Below the pieces are notes generated by a model. It ran no database searches and was not told the origin of the DNA. It worked only from the letters and a program-made list of their open reading frames with translations. This document shows positions 25,743-34,144 of a DNA stretch of 64,000 bases, one piece after another. Position 1 is the first letter of the stretch. Every line of letters begins with the position of its first letter. The position numbers and the translations under genes are program-made. The DNA is taken from the NCBI RefSeq assembly GCF_003342675.1, contig NZ_CP031148.1:2790001-2854000 (forward strand), in the 5' to 3' direction. This DNA is from Haloplanus rubicundus (GTDB taxonomy: Archaea > Halobacteriota > Halobacteria > Halobacteriales > Haloferacaceae).

Positions 25743-26969
25743 TCAGTACAGCGGGAAGGCGCGTTTGTCCCGCGGGGGGACGTAGAAGTTCGCCCGCGAC
25801 TGCACGTCGATGAAATTGAGGATGCCGTTGTTCTCGCGGTCGGTGATGGCCTGACTGTCGTCGCGCACGTACCAGCCGTTCATCGCGCGTCGGGTCGCCC
25901 GGAAGTGTTTGAGCTTCCGCTGGAAGGAGAGGAAGTGGACGCCGGCGTGGTCGCCGTCGGTCGTGTTGAAGTCCCGACGGAGGATGATCGGCTCGCCGTC
26001 GCGGCGCACCTGCGCGACTTTCTCGTGGTGACCGACCACGTCGAACTGCCGGGCGTGGTCGCGGACGGCGTCGCTGAAGGGGACGTCGTCGGCGAAGTCG
26101 GGGATGTCGGAAGGATCGAACTCCGGCGAGAACATCCGTGCGACGCGGCCGGCGTCGTCGAGTCCCTCCCACCACGTATCGAGGTTCTGTGTCAGATGCG
26201 AGACGTGGAGCGTCGTGCCGCCCGCGAACCGATCGGAGTCGATGGTGACGAACTCCTCGCTCGCCTGCGTCCCCTGTCGGTCGGAGAAGAACCCCATGAA
26301 CGTGGGGTCGTCCTGGGAGAGCGCGCCGGCCGGAATCCCCTCGACGTCGGCGTGGCGGGCGGGTAACCCCTCGCCGAGAAAGCCCGTTCGGATCTCGGCG
26401 ATGCGGAACACGTCGCCGAGGGGGTGGTCGACCGGTTCGCCGTTCAGCGGCCCGCCCGACCGGAACATGGCGTTCTCGACGGCCGTCAACTGCGAGGGTA
26501 CGTCGCTTTCGAGGATCAGGACGGCGTCGAACTCGAGGAGATCGGGATTGTCGGTCCGGGAGATGACCTGCGGTTTCGAGATGGGGGCGGCGCCCAGTTC
26601 GCCGATGCGGCGGAAGTAGTCGGTCCCCCAGGCGAGGACGTGGAACAGGCCCTCGGCGCGCCAGTCGTAGGCCGCTTCGATGGTTCGCATCCCGCGTTCG
26701 ACCGTCCGGGCGGCGCTCGCCGATGGCTCGACGTCGAGGGTCAGAAAGAGGAGTCGCCGGTACCGGGCCTGCATGTCGTTGCCCGCGTCGTCGGTGCGGA
26801 GGTACGGGTTCTGGACGAACTGTCGGTTCGGGAGGGCGTCGGCGTGTGGGTTGGGCGGGAGGTCGGTGCCGCTACTGCTGGCGGAGCCCAGGAACTGCGC
26901 ACACCCCGAGAGCCCGAGCGTCCCAGCGACCGCGCCCAGGCGTGCGAGTGCCGAACGTCGGGATGTCAT
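25743..26969 (-). CDS. Tat-exported lipoprotein of the DyP-type peroxidase superfamily
   Basis: A protein of 408 residues. TSRRSALARLGAVAG is a twin-arginine signal and GLSGCAQF a lipobox, so it should be exported folded and anchored outside the membrane. The C-terminal third resembles DyP/EfeB enzymes: IILRRDFNTTDGDHAGVHFLSFQRK, then a closing NGILNFIDV and FYVPPRD. The usual GxxDG motif with the distal Asp is not evident, so peroxidase activity is uncertain; a haloarchaeal subfamily of unknown function is possible. The ATG at 26969 is chosen because the signal peptide starts there. It is divergent from three small membrane genes. Confidence 0.78.
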   Translation of the reverse strand: MTSRRSALARLGAVAGTLGLSGCAQFLGSASSSGTDLPPNPHADALPNRQFVQNPYLRTDDAGNDMQARYRRLLFLTLDVEPSASAARTVERGMRTIEAAYDWRAEGLFHVLAWGTDYFRRIGELGAAPISKPQVISRTDNPDLLEFDAVLILESDVPSQLTAVENAMFRSGGPLNGEPVDHPLGDVFRIAEIRTGFLGEGLPARHADVEGIPAGALSQDDPTFMGFFSDRQGTQASEEFVTIDSDRFAGGTTLHVSHLTQNLDTWWEGLDDAGRVARMFSPEFDPSDIPDFADDVPFSDAVRDHARQFDVVGHHEKVAQVRRDGEPIILRRDFNTTDGDHAGVHFLSFQRKLKHFRATRRAMNGWYVRDDSQAITDRENNGILNFIDVQSRANFYVPPRDKRAFPLY

Positions 26970-27069
26970 CTCGTTGTGGGCTCGACGGCTGGGATCGTAA
27001 TAAGCGTCTCGCCTCCGTAGACGGCCTCGAAGCCGCCCGGACGACGCCGACTCCGACCCGAGACTATTT

Positions 27070-27102
27070 GTCTCTGAGCCCCCCAAATGGGGACAACGAG
27101 AC
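27070..27102. promoter_or_regulatory. Nested inverted repeat just before the small membrane operon
   Basis: GTCTC (27070-27074) and GAGAC (27098-27102) enclose CCCC and GGGG arms around an AAAT centre, six bases before the ATG at 27108. GAGAC also occurs at 27058-27062, forming a second overlapping pair with GTCTC. It could be an operator or an RNA hairpin at the ribosome site of the first gene. Confidence 0.45.
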
Positions 27103-27107
27103 GATCC

Positions 27108-27257
27108 ATGCACCAGAGTTTCGGTGCCACCTACGGCCCACTCCCGCTCAGATTCGCGATCCCGTTGCTGCTCGTCGGAGCCTGTGTTGCGGCGTTCGTC
27201 GTCTACGATATGTACCGAACGTACGCCCCGTCGACCGGGGGTGACGAGAATGGCTGA
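27108..27257 (+). CDS. Single-helix membrane microprotein
   Basis: A protein of 49 residues with one strong helix (FAIPLLLVGACVAAFVVYDMY, split here by family context) flanked by a short N-terminus and a polar tail STGGDENG. Its TGA at 27255-27257 lies inside the next gene, whose ATG is at 27250. It is thus the first of three translationally coupled membrane genes. Function unknown; a small subunit of a membrane complex is possible. Confidence 0.65.
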   Translation: MHQSFGATYGPLPLRFAIPLLLVGACVAAFVVYDMYRTYAPSTGGDENG

Positions 27258-27567
27258 GGCCGAACCGGGCGAGACGGAGGCCGTCACGGCGGCCGGGAGC
27301 GACGCCGACCCGGAGGGCGTCGCGCCGGCGGTGCGGGCGCTCGCCTACCTCCGTGGGACGACGTACGCGCTGGGAACGCTGCTGGTGCTCGCGCTGTTGG
27401 CGGTCGGCACGGTCGGCATCATCGCGGAAATCAAAGGGACGTGGCACTGGGCGATCCACCTCGAATCGACGGTCAGCTACCTCGGCGTCTTCGTCGCCGG
27501 GGTGTTGGCGCTGTTGCTTCCCGCGGCGACCCTGCTGGTGATCGCACGGAGGGTCGTCGATGAGTGA
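27250..27567 (+). CDS. Two-helix membrane protein, second gene of small membrane operon
   Basis: A protein of 105 residues. An acidic, Glu/Ala-rich first 30 residues precede helices at about 45-65 and 78-100, joined by EIKGTWHWAIHLEST. The third gene has a similar loop KTWRWYFRMEQAM between its helices, so the two are likely paralogs derived by duplication. The in-frame upstream extension is a shadow of the first gene. It overlaps both neighbours by eight bases. No known family is recognised. Confidence 0.72.
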   Translation: MAEAEPGETEAVTAAGSDADPEGVAPAVRALAYLRGTTYALGTLLVLALLAVGTVGIIAEIKGTWHWAIHLESTVSYLGVFVAGVLALLLPAATLLVIARRVVDE

Positions 27568-27802
27568 CCTGCCGGGACCGTCGCGGCTCATGCGCGGGGT
27601 GACGCTGCTTTCGGGCGGTGGTCTCCTGCTCGTCGTCCTCGGGGCGGCGACGGTCGCCATGCTCGCGGAGTTCGCGAAGACCTGGCGCTGGTACTTTCGG
27701 ATGGAACAGGCGATGGCGCTGGCGATGCCGGCGACGCTCGTCCTGCTCGGACTGTTCGTCGTCGGGCTGGTCGGGATGGTCGTCCTCGCCGGCCGCGACT
27801 AG
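27560..27802 (+). CDS. Two-helix membrane protein, third gene of small membrane operon
   Basis: A protein of 80 residues with helices at about 12-38 and 52-76 and a basic-aromatic loop KTWRWYFRM. It resembles the second half of the preceding gene's product. Its TAG stop (27800-27802) and the stop of the convergent TorD-like gene (27799-27801) share the four-base palindrome CTAG. Function unknown; position beside a Tat-exported oxidoreductase island suggests a membrane partner, which is inference. Confidence 0.72.
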   Translation: MSDLPGPSRLMRGVTLLSGGGLLLVVLGAATVAMLAEFAKTWRWYFRMEQAMALAMPATLVLLGLFVVGLVGMVVLAGRD

Positions 27803-28425
27803 AGGAGCCCCGCGACGAGTTCGTCCTCGAACTGGAGCGTGCCCGCGTAGACGTCGGCGACGGCCATGTAGAATCGGCTGTTCGTCTGTTCGCGCAGGTC
27901 GTCGGTGAAGGCGTCGACCCAAGTCAGCGCGTGTTCGTCGAGGAAGACGCGCTCGAAGCCGACGGCCTCCTCGGCGCCCTGGCGCTGTTGATCGATCAGG
28001 TGGCGGAGGAAGGCGAGCTCGACGACGACGAAGTCGTTCTCCTCGGGATACTCCTCGGGCGGCGCCCAGCCGGCGGCGCCGTAGCTCGCCTCCACCTCGG
28101 CGACCCCCTCGCCGAGGTAGTCGGCGTCCTCCCGGTAGTAGGTTTCGTGGGCGATGACGGGCGGGCGCGGCCCGACGAGCAGGCGCGTGTACTCCCGTTC
28201 GAGGGCGTCTTGCACCTCCGAGACGTCGTACTCCTGGTGTTCCTCGACGAAGGTACGGAGGGCGTCGAAGCCGCGGTCGAGCGGCTCGTTCACCTCGCCG
28301 TCCGGCGTCCGAACGTCGCCGGAGAGCAGTCGTTCGACGAACGACTCGTCGGGGGCGTCGTGGAGCGCCTCGACCAGAAAGTCCACGAGTTCGAGTCGCG
28401 ACTCGTAGAGGGCCTGTTCGTCCAT
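27799..28425 (-). CDS. TorD/DmsD-family molybdoenzyme maturation chaperone
   Basis: A protein of 208 residues, all-helical in character. The central YTRLLVGPRPPVIAHETYYRE matches the family motif E-Y-x-R-L-F-x-G-P...Y-E-S, and ELAFLRHLIDQQ with the FLDEHALTWVDAFTDDL stretch is the conserved C-terminal part. TorD-type chaperones bind Tat signal peptides of molybdenum enzymes and hold them until cofactor is inserted. The clear client is the formate-dehydrogenase-type protein at 30752. Start and the preceding stop overlap as TGATG (28423-28427), so it is co-translated with the iron-sulfur protein upstream. Confidence 0.88.
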   Translation of the reverse strand: MDEQALYESRLELVDFLVEALHDAPDESFVERLLSGDVRTPDGEVNEPLDRGFDALRTFVEEHQEYDVSEVQDALEREYTRLLVGPRPPVIAHETYYREDADYLGEGVAEVEASYGAAGWAPPEEYPEENDFVVVELAFLRHLIDQQRQGAEEAVGFERVFLDEHALTWVDAFTDDLREQTNSRFYMAVADVYAGTLQFEDELVAGLL

Positions 28426-30557
28426 CAGCGACCCCCCTCCTCGAAGAGGAGTACGGCACGACACTCGGCGCAGTAGTCGAAGACGCTGTGTTCGGACTTG
28501 GGAGCGACGCCCTCCACCAGCTCGCCGACTTCGCCGGCGACGTGCTCCGCGGTCCCCTCGCTGGCGAACGGTTTCCCACACCGGACGCAGGCGCGCATCT
28601 CGCCCTCGTACACCGTCTCCCAGCGCTCCCCCTCGCGGTTCTCGGGGAGCTTCGAGAGGTCGAGACCGTCGTGCATGGTGATGGCCGTCTCCGGACACCC
28701 CTCCTCGCAGAGGCCGCAGTTGACACAGTCCTCGTGGTTGAACTCGAGATCGGCGTCGTCGGTGCGGCGGATGGCGTCGGTCGGACAGAGGGTCGAACAG
28801 GTCGGCGTGAGGTTGCAGGCGTCCGACACCTCCATCCAGCCGAAGTCCGTCAGGCCGCGTATCACCTCCCGGTTCGGCTCGACGTGGTCGAGGAGGGCGC
28901 GAACGCTCTCCAGCGTCCAGTCGTGGCTGTTGAACGGCGGGTTGGGTTTGTCCTCCCGGACGGTACCGGTCGCCTCGTGGTCGCCCGCGGGCACCGGCGT
29001 CGGATCGAGTTCGACGACGAACTGGGAGAGGTCCTGGACGAACGCCCGCGGCTCGGCAGGGTCGGGCGCGAGGAAGGTGACCCGCTCGCCGAGGCCGAGG
29101 TCACCGGTCGCGCGGTCGAGTCGGCGGACGAGTTCGGCCTTCGGATCGGGACCGGAGTGGAGGCAGTCGCCGCCACAGCCGACGATGGCGACGCCGTCCG
29201 CCCCGGCCGCGAGGGCGTGCATGACGTGGGGCTCGCCGACGGTGTCGGTGCAGTCGACGCCGACCGGGAGGATCGGCGGGTAGCGGACGTCGTCGTCCTC
29301 GCGGGCGAGGCGGCCGTAGCGGCGAAGGGCGTCCTCGGCGCGTTCCGAGCAGACGAAGGCGACGACGGGCGTGTCGATGGCGGCGTCGCCGCCGCGGAGA
29401 CCGCCGAGGAGGCCGCCGTCGTCGTCGGTGCCGGGGTCGAGGAGCGTCTCGACTTCCCGGGCGATGCGCTCGTTCGACGGGTCGCGGAGCTGCACCGCGC
29501 CGGTCGGGCAGGAACTCGTACAGGCGCCACAGTCCTGACAGGCGACGGGATCGAACTCGACTTCGTCGACGTAGGGGCGGTCGACCGCGTCGTGGGGACA
29601 GGCGTCGACGCAGGCGTTACAGCCCGGCTGACTCGACTCGCCGGCGGCACACACCTCCATGTCGAGGTCGAGATGCTGTGGCTTCGTGATGCCGCCGAGC
29701 AGATCCTCGACGGCGGCGATGGTGGCGCCGTCGACGGGGCCGGTGTAGAGGCCGATCTGCCCGCCCCGGGCCGTCCCGGTCGCGCCGGGGAAGATCACCT
29801 GGTCCGCCTCGACCGTCCGGGTTACGCCGTCGAGGTCGATTGCGTCGACGGGACAGCAGTCCGCCCACTCGCCGTCGGGGGCGTCGGGGTCGATGTCGAC
29901 CGGGCTGCGCGTCACCATGCCGTCCGGGCCCTCGCGCACGCAGTCCATACACGAGATGCAGTCCTCGGTGACGCGAGCGCGGAGTTCGAGTTCGAAGTCG
30001 CCGTACTCGCCGACGACGTCGACGACGCGGCCGCGGGCGAGGGAGACGTCGCCGAGGTCGGCGTCGGCGTCGTCGAAGTCCCTGCCGTTGGCGACGAGAG
30101 TCACGTCCGCAGTGTCGGCGAGGGCCGCGGCCGTCTCGGCGTCGCCGACGACGGCGACGGCGTCGCCCGCCTCGCGGGACACCGTCCGGGAGATCGGCTC
30201 GTGATCGAGGCTCTCCCGTCTGGCGTTCAGCAGGCGGGCGGTCTTCTCCGTCGCCGCCGCGCTGTCGTGGACCCAGGCGGCACCCTCGCGGTGGTCGACG
30301 AAGGCCGTCGCCTCGGGATGCAGGCCCCCCTCGACCGCCGTCTCCCGGATGGCGTCCTGACAGCGACCCTCGGGCGTCGTCACGAGGAGCTGATCGAGGT
30401 CGTACTCCTCGATGAGGTGGGCCATCGCCGGAAGGCCGTCGTCACAGAGATGGGACGAACTGGCGACTACTTCCACATCCCTGACGCCGTCACGGACGCC
30501 TTCGAGGTCGATATCGCACGTATCCGCACAGGAGCATACGAACGCGCCGACGTTCAT
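28425..30557 (-). CDS. HdrA/MvhD-like multi-cluster iron-sulfur protein
   Basis: A protein of 710 residues. It begins GAFVCSCADTC, like the HdrA N-terminus. Ferredoxin motifs follow: CISCMDC with a later CCP, CNACVDACPHDA, CQDCGACTSSCPTGA. A middle domain (VVAFVCSERAED to GCGGDCLHSGP) matches the MvhD hydrogenase-delta type electron carrier. The C-terminus has CSTLCPTDAI, CVNCGLCEEGCPETA and a zinc-like CVRCG plus CAEC pair. Between residues about 120 and 180 the text that should hold the HdrA FAD site reads AVAVVGDAETAAAL, lacking GxGxxG. It probably carries electrons in the cytoplasm. The ATG at 30557 is chosen; a TATA TTATAC lies about 27 nt upstream. Confidence 0.82.
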   Translation of the reverse strand: MNVGAFVCSCADTCDIDLEGVRDGVRDVEVVASSSHLCDDGLPAMAHLIEEYDLDQLLVTTPEGRCQDAIRETAVEGGLHPEATAFVDHREGAAWVHDSAAATEKTARLLNARRESLDHEPISRTVSREAGDAVAVVGDAETAAALADTADVTLVANGRDFDDADADLGDVSLARGRVVDVVGEYGDFELELRARVTEDCISCMDCVREGPDGMVTRSPVDIDPDAPDGEWADCCPVDAIDLDGVTRTVEADQVIFPGATGTARGGQIGLYTGPVDGATIAAVEDLLGGITKPQHLDLDMEVCAAGESSQPGCNACVDACPHDAVDRPYVDEVEFDPVACQDCGACTSSCPTGAVQLRDPSNERIAREVETLLDPGTDDDGGLLGGLRGGDAAIDTPVVAFVCSERAEDALRRYGRLAREDDDVRYPPILPVGVDCTDTVGEPHVMHALAAGADGVAIVGCGGDCLHSGPDPKAELVRRLDRATGDLGLGERVTFLAPDPAEPRAFVQDLSQFVVELDPTPVPAGDHEATGTVREDKPNPPFNSHDWTLESVRALLDHVEPNREVIRGLTDFGWMEVSDACNLTPTCSTLCPTDAIRRTDDADLEFNHEDCVNCGLCEEGCPETAITMHDGLDLSKLPENREGERWETVYEGEMRACVRCGKPFASEGTAEHVAGEVGELVEGVAPKSEHSVFDYCAECRAVLLFEEGGR

Positions 30558-30610
30558 GACCGTGATAAACGGTACCACTCGTATAAGACTTGCTTCGTCC
30601 TAGTCATGAC

Positions 30611-30638
30611 TCGTTTCGTTCGCCGTACTGCGAAACGA
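30611..30638. promoter_or_regulatory. Inverted repeat between divergent redox genes
   Basis: TCGTTTCG (30611-30618) and CGAAACGA (30631-30638) are a perfect 8-bp inverted repeat with a 12-base spacer, midway between the HdrA-like gene and the formate-dehydrogenase operon. Dimeric-regulator binding is a reasonable guess. Confidence 0.5.
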
Positions 30639-30650
30639 ACGACAGTGAAT

Positions 30651-30666
30651 TTAGGTCAGCCTAGAA
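30651..30666 (+). promoter_or_regulatory. DtxR/IdeR-like box upstream of the formate-dehydrogenase operon
   Basis: TTAGGTCAGCCTAGAA closely follows the left and central part of the bacterial DtxR/IdeR consensus (TTAGGTTAGCCTAA...). It ends eight bases before the TATA box, where a bound metal-dependent repressor of the DtxR/SirR family, common in haloarchaea, could block TFB. The right arm is imperfect. Confidence 0.45.
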
Positions 30667-30673
30667 GCATTAA

Positions 30674-30682
30674 TTTATATAA
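30674..30682 (+). promoter_or_regulatory. TATA box of the formate-dehydrogenase operon
   Basis: TTTATATAA is the strongest TATA box in the window. Transcription would begin near 30708, leaving a leader of about 44 bases before the ATG at 30752. Confidence 0.65.
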
Positions 30683-30705
30683 TGTCAGTCCATGGTGATT
30701 AAACA

Positions 30706-30732
30706 TACGCGTGCGACGCAATGACACGCGTA
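30706..30732. promoter_or_regulatory. Inverted repeat in the leader of the formate-dehydrogenase operon
   Basis: TACGCGTG (30706-30713) and CACGCGTA (30725-30732) form a perfect 8-bp inverted repeat, 11 bases apart, at or just after the expected transcription start. It could be an operator or a 5'-leader hairpin. Confidence 0.55.
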
Positions 30733-30751
30733 CTGCGAGGGGTTACACATC

Positions 30752-33700
30752 ATGAGTACGGAACCAGTTTCGATCGACCTCGACCGGCGCTCGTTCATGA
30801 AAGCGAGCGCGCTTGCAGGGGCCGTCGCTCTCGGTGGCGGCGGCGCGGGGCAAGCGCTCGCCCAGACGGGTGAGGAGTCGGAGTCGGCCGCAGATACGGA
30901 AGGAGAGTTGACGAAGACCATCTGTAACTACTGTTCCGTCGGGTGTGGGTTCCACGGGGAGCGCGTCGGCGACTCGTTCGTCGGCATGGAACCGTGGGAG
31001 GACCACCCGATCAACCAGGGGTCGCTCTGTTCGAAGGGGGCAGGGATCTACGAGACCGAACATTCCGAAAAGCGCGTCCGGCACCCGATGGTCCGGGAGA
31101 ACGGCGCGTGGCGCAAGATGTCGTGGGACGCCGCCTACGAGCGGTTGGGCACCGACATCAAGGCGCTGTGGCCGGACTCGGACGTCTCACCCGATCAAGC
31201 GGTCGACGTAGACGAGGAAGCCAGCCGCGAGAGCGTCATGATCCTGGGGAGTGCCCACCACTCCAACGAGGAGTCCTACGCCATCCGGAAGCTCGCGGCC
31301 TTTATGGGCACGAACAACGTCGACCACCAGGCACGCATCTGTCACTCCACGACGGTCGCCGGCCTCGCGAACACGTGGGGCTATGGCGCGATGACGAACA
31401 CCCTGCAGGACTATCGTAACTTCGACCTGCTGGTCGTCATCGGACAGAACCCGGCGGAGGCCCACCCAATCGCGATGCAGCACATCCTCGAGGGCCAGAA
31501 ACGCGGCGGAACGATCCTCTGTCTCGATCCCCGGTTCACGAAGACGGCGGCCCACGCCGACGAGTACATGCGGTTCCGACCGGGGACCGACGTGGCCCTG
31601 ATGATGGGCATCATCAAGGAACTCCGTGACGAGTACGGGCTGGCGATGGACCCCGACGCGGACGACACGGGGCAGAACATGCTCACCGACCGCGTCCAGG
31701 GGTGGGAGGAGATCGACGCCGACCTCGACCAGTACGACAAGGAGACCGTCTCGGAGATCACGTGGCTCTCGGTCGACGAGATCGAGCAACTCGCCGAGAT
31801 GTTCCACGAGAACCGCCCGCACATCCAGATCGAGTGGGCGATGGGTGGCACCCAGCACAACAACGGCACCCAGAACATCCGCTCGTACGCCGCCGCGAGC
31901 CTCGGCTCGGGGAGCGCGGCTCGGAGCGGCGGCGGCCTGCAGGTCATGCGCGGGCACGCGAACGTCCAAGGTGCAACCGACCTCGCCGTCGCGAGCCACA
32001 TCCTGCCGGGGTACTACGGGCTGTCACCCGGTGGCTGGTCGTGGTGGGCCGACGTCTGGGACATGAATCCGTACACGAGCGGCTCCACCTCGTTCGAGGA
32101 CATGTACGACCGGTTCGAGGTGATGCCGCCGGAGAAGTACGCGATGGCGAACGACGTGGTGCCGGAGTCGCTCCCGACGAGCAGCCACGAGGGCGACTTC
32201 GGTCCGGGCAACCCGGCGCCGAACTCGATGATGTTCCAGAACGGGCTCACGGTCGCCCGCTGGTTCGAAGGCGCCCTCGACCAGGAGGACCGGATGCAGG
32301 AGACGCCGGTCTACCAGCCCGATCAGGTGAAGATCGGCATCTTCTGGGGTCACTCCTCGAACTCCATCAGCGAGATGGAGAAGATGAAAGAGGGGATGGA
32401 GAACCTCGACTTGCTCGTCGTCATCGACGTGTTCCCCTCGGTCGCGAGCGTCCTCCCGGACTACGACGAGGGACCGCCGGTCCTGCTGTTGCCGGCCTGC
32501 AGTCAGTACGAGCATTACCGCTCGCTGACGAACACGCACCGTTCCATCCAGTGGTCCGAGCCGGTCCGTCCGCCGTCGCACAACTCCCGACCCGACCTGC
32601 GAATCATGCAGGAACTGGCCGACGAACTCGGCTTCGGGGAGCACTTCGACTGGGGCACCGGCCCGGAGATTTACAACGGGAAGTCGACCTACGAGAACGT
32701 CATCCGGGAGTTCAACCTCGGGACGAACACCATCGGCTACCGACAGACGCCGGAACGCCTCCAGCAACATCTCGAGTACGACTACGCGTTCTCCCACGAG
32801 ACGCTACAGGCCGCGGAGGGGTCGCCGGTCGAAGGCGAGTACTGGGGGCTCCCGTGGCCGTGCTGGGGTGAGGGTCACCCCGGCACCCCGATCATCTGGA
32901 ACGACGATATGAACCCCAACAATGGGGGGCAGGACTTCCGGACCCGGTGGGGAACGCGGGCGCCAAGCCCCGAGGAGTGGGAGGCGATGAACACCGACGA
33001 GGAGTACCCGTTCCAGAACACGGTCGACGCCGTGGGTGACCGGTACGACAGCGTCGAGGACGCCCTCGATCTGACGCGGGCACCCTACGACCCCGACTGG
33101 GCGTCGGAGGCCGACACGGCCAGCGACGGGATGATCCACGGGATTCCGGAGTATCCGGGCTGGAAGACGGTGCCACCGGCGAGTCTGGTCGACCCGACCC
33201 AGTCCACGCAGTCCGACGAACTCACCATCCCGCAGCAACACGCACTAGACAACCAGCGGTCGGTGTACACCGCCGCCCAGGCGCTCGCGGATCCGGATAC
33301 GGGGATTCCGGAGTTCGATCAGTATCTCTCGGAGACCCAGAGCATCGACCCGTCGTTCTACGAGCAGTACGACTTCAAGCAGCCCGATGCGCCGACCGGG
33401 CGCGGACGGGCACGCGCGGTGGTCTGGAACTTCATCGACACGACGCCGGTCCACCGCGAACCGCTCGAGAGTCCGCATCCGGACCTCGTCGAGGAGTGGC
33501 CGGCGAACGGCCAGCAGCGGAACTTCTACCGCCTCGATCAGAACAACGCCGTGGAACAGGAGCAGGCGATGGAGATCATCCACGGCGACGGCGACGGGCC
33601 GGCGCTCGACACCATCCTGACGAGCGGCCGGCAGGTCGAACATCAGGGTGGCGGCTCGGAGACGCGGAGCAACATCCACAACGCGGACCTCCAGCCCCAC

Positions 33701-34132
33701 ATGTACGCCGAGATATCGCCGAACAAGGCCGAAAGCCTCGGCGTCGACGGCGGCGACCTGATCGTCATCTCCTCGACCGACCGGGGGTCGATCCTCGTGA
33801 AGGCCAGGGTGACGAACCGGCCGAACGACGACGAAACGTTCCTCCCGTATCACTGGGGTGGCGTCTTCAAGGGCCAGAGCCTGGAGGACAAATACCCCGA
33901 GGGGATGGTGCCGTACGCCATCGGCGACTCGGTGAACGCCATCACGTCCCGCGGCTACGACGTGGAGACGCAGATGCAGGAGACGAAAGTCGGGATGGTC
34001 GCGGTCCGCCCGGCGACACAGAGCCTCCTCGAGGAACTCAACATGGACGTCGACCTCGAGTTCCCGCAGGATCGCAACGACATTGGCACACAGAAGGACT
34101 TCGACGTCCGCGACCAGAACGCGGTCCAATAG
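30752..34132 (+). CDS. Tat-exported formate-dehydrogenase-type molybdopterin oxidoreductase, catalytic subunit
   Basis: A protein of 1126 residues. LDRRSFMKASALAGAVALGG is a twin-arginine signal peptide. An N-terminal 4Fe-4S site (CNYCSVGCGFHG with later SLCSKG) precedes the molybdopterin domains. The segment HQARICHSTTVAGLANTWGY aligns with the active site of formate dehydrogenases, so Cys197 is the predicted metal ligand with the adjacent His as catalytic partner; selenocysteine is not used (codon TGT). It should oxidise formate to CO2 outside the membrane, though reaction direction and substrate are by homology. It is about 110 residues longer than FdnG-type enzymes. Four genes follow in an operon; a TorD-like chaperone lies across the divergent promoter. 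Confidence 0.86.
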   Translation: MSTEPVSIDLDRRSFMKASALAGAVALGGGGAGQALAQTGEESESAADTEGELTKTICNYCSVGCGFHGERVGDSFVGMEPWEDHPINQGSLCSKGAGIYETEHSEKRVRHPMVRENGAWRKMSWDAAYERLGTDIKALWPDSDVSPDQAVDVDEEASRESVMILGSAHHSNEESYAIRKLAAFMGTNNVDHQARICHSTTVAGLANTWGYGAMTNTLQDYRNFDLLVVIGQNPAEAHPIAMQHILEGQKRGGTILCLDPRFTKTAAHADEYMRFRPGTDVALMMGIIKELRDEYGLAMDPDADDTGQNMLTDRVQGWEEIDADLDQYDKETVSEITWLSVDEIEQLAEMFHENRPHIQIEWAMGGTQHNNGTQNIRSYAAASLGSGSAARSGGGLQVMRGHANVQGATDLAVASHILPGYYGLSPGGWSWWADVWDMNPYTSGSTSFEDMYDRFEVMPPEKYAMANDVVPESLPTSSHEGDFGPGNPAPNSMMFQNGLTVARWFEGALDQEDRMQETPVYQPDQVKIGIFWGHSSNSISEMEKMKEGMENLDLLVVIDVFPSVASVLPDYDEGPPVLLLPACSQYEHYRSLTNTHRSIQWSEPVRPPSHNSRPDLRIMQELADELGFGEHFDWGTGPEIYNGKSTYENVIREFNLGTNTIGYRQTPERLQQHLEYDYAFSHETLQAAEGSPVEGEYWGLPWPCWGEGHPGTPIIWNDDMNPNNGGQDFRTRWGTRAPSPEEWEAMNTDEEYPFQNTVDAVGDRYDSVEDALDLTRAPYDPDWASEADTASDGMIHGIPEYPGWKTVPPASLVDPTQSTQSDELTIPQQHALDNQRSVYTAAQALADPDTGIPEFDQYLSETQSIDPSFYEQYDFKQPDAPTGRGRARAVVWNFIDTTPVHREPLESPHPDLVEEWPANGQQRNFYRLDQNNAVEQEQAMEIIHGDGDGPALDTILTSGRQVEHQGGGSETRSNIHNADLQPHMYAEISPNKAESLGVDGGDLIVISSTDRGSILVKARVTNRPNDDETFLPYHWGGVFKGQSLEDKYPEGMVPYAIGDSVNAITSRGYDVETQMQETKVGMVAVRPATQSLLEELNMDVDLEFPQDRNDIGTQKDFDVRDQNAVQ

Positions 34133-34139
34133 GAGGTGA
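34131..34139 (+). promoter_or_regulatory. Strong Shine-Dalgarno site for the iron-sulfur subunit
   Basis: AGGAGGTGA, a near-perfect match to the 16S rRNA tail, overlaps the stop of the catalytic subunit and ends five bases before the ATG at 34145. It selects that start over an in-frame GTG at 34136, which lies inside the site. Confidence 0.75.
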
Positions 34140-34144
34140 CAAGC

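Noticed and set aside
28488-30698. A 736-codon open frame on the plus strand opposite the HdrA-like gene
   Set aside because: Its text is the Val/Asp/Gly/Arg-rich shadow typical of the antisense frame in GC-rich halophile genes. The minus-strand frame has clear iron-sulfur motifs.
31340-31342. Possible selenocysteine at the formate dehydrogenase active site
   Set aside because: The codon is TGT (Cys), not TGA, and no selenocysteine machinery is implied.
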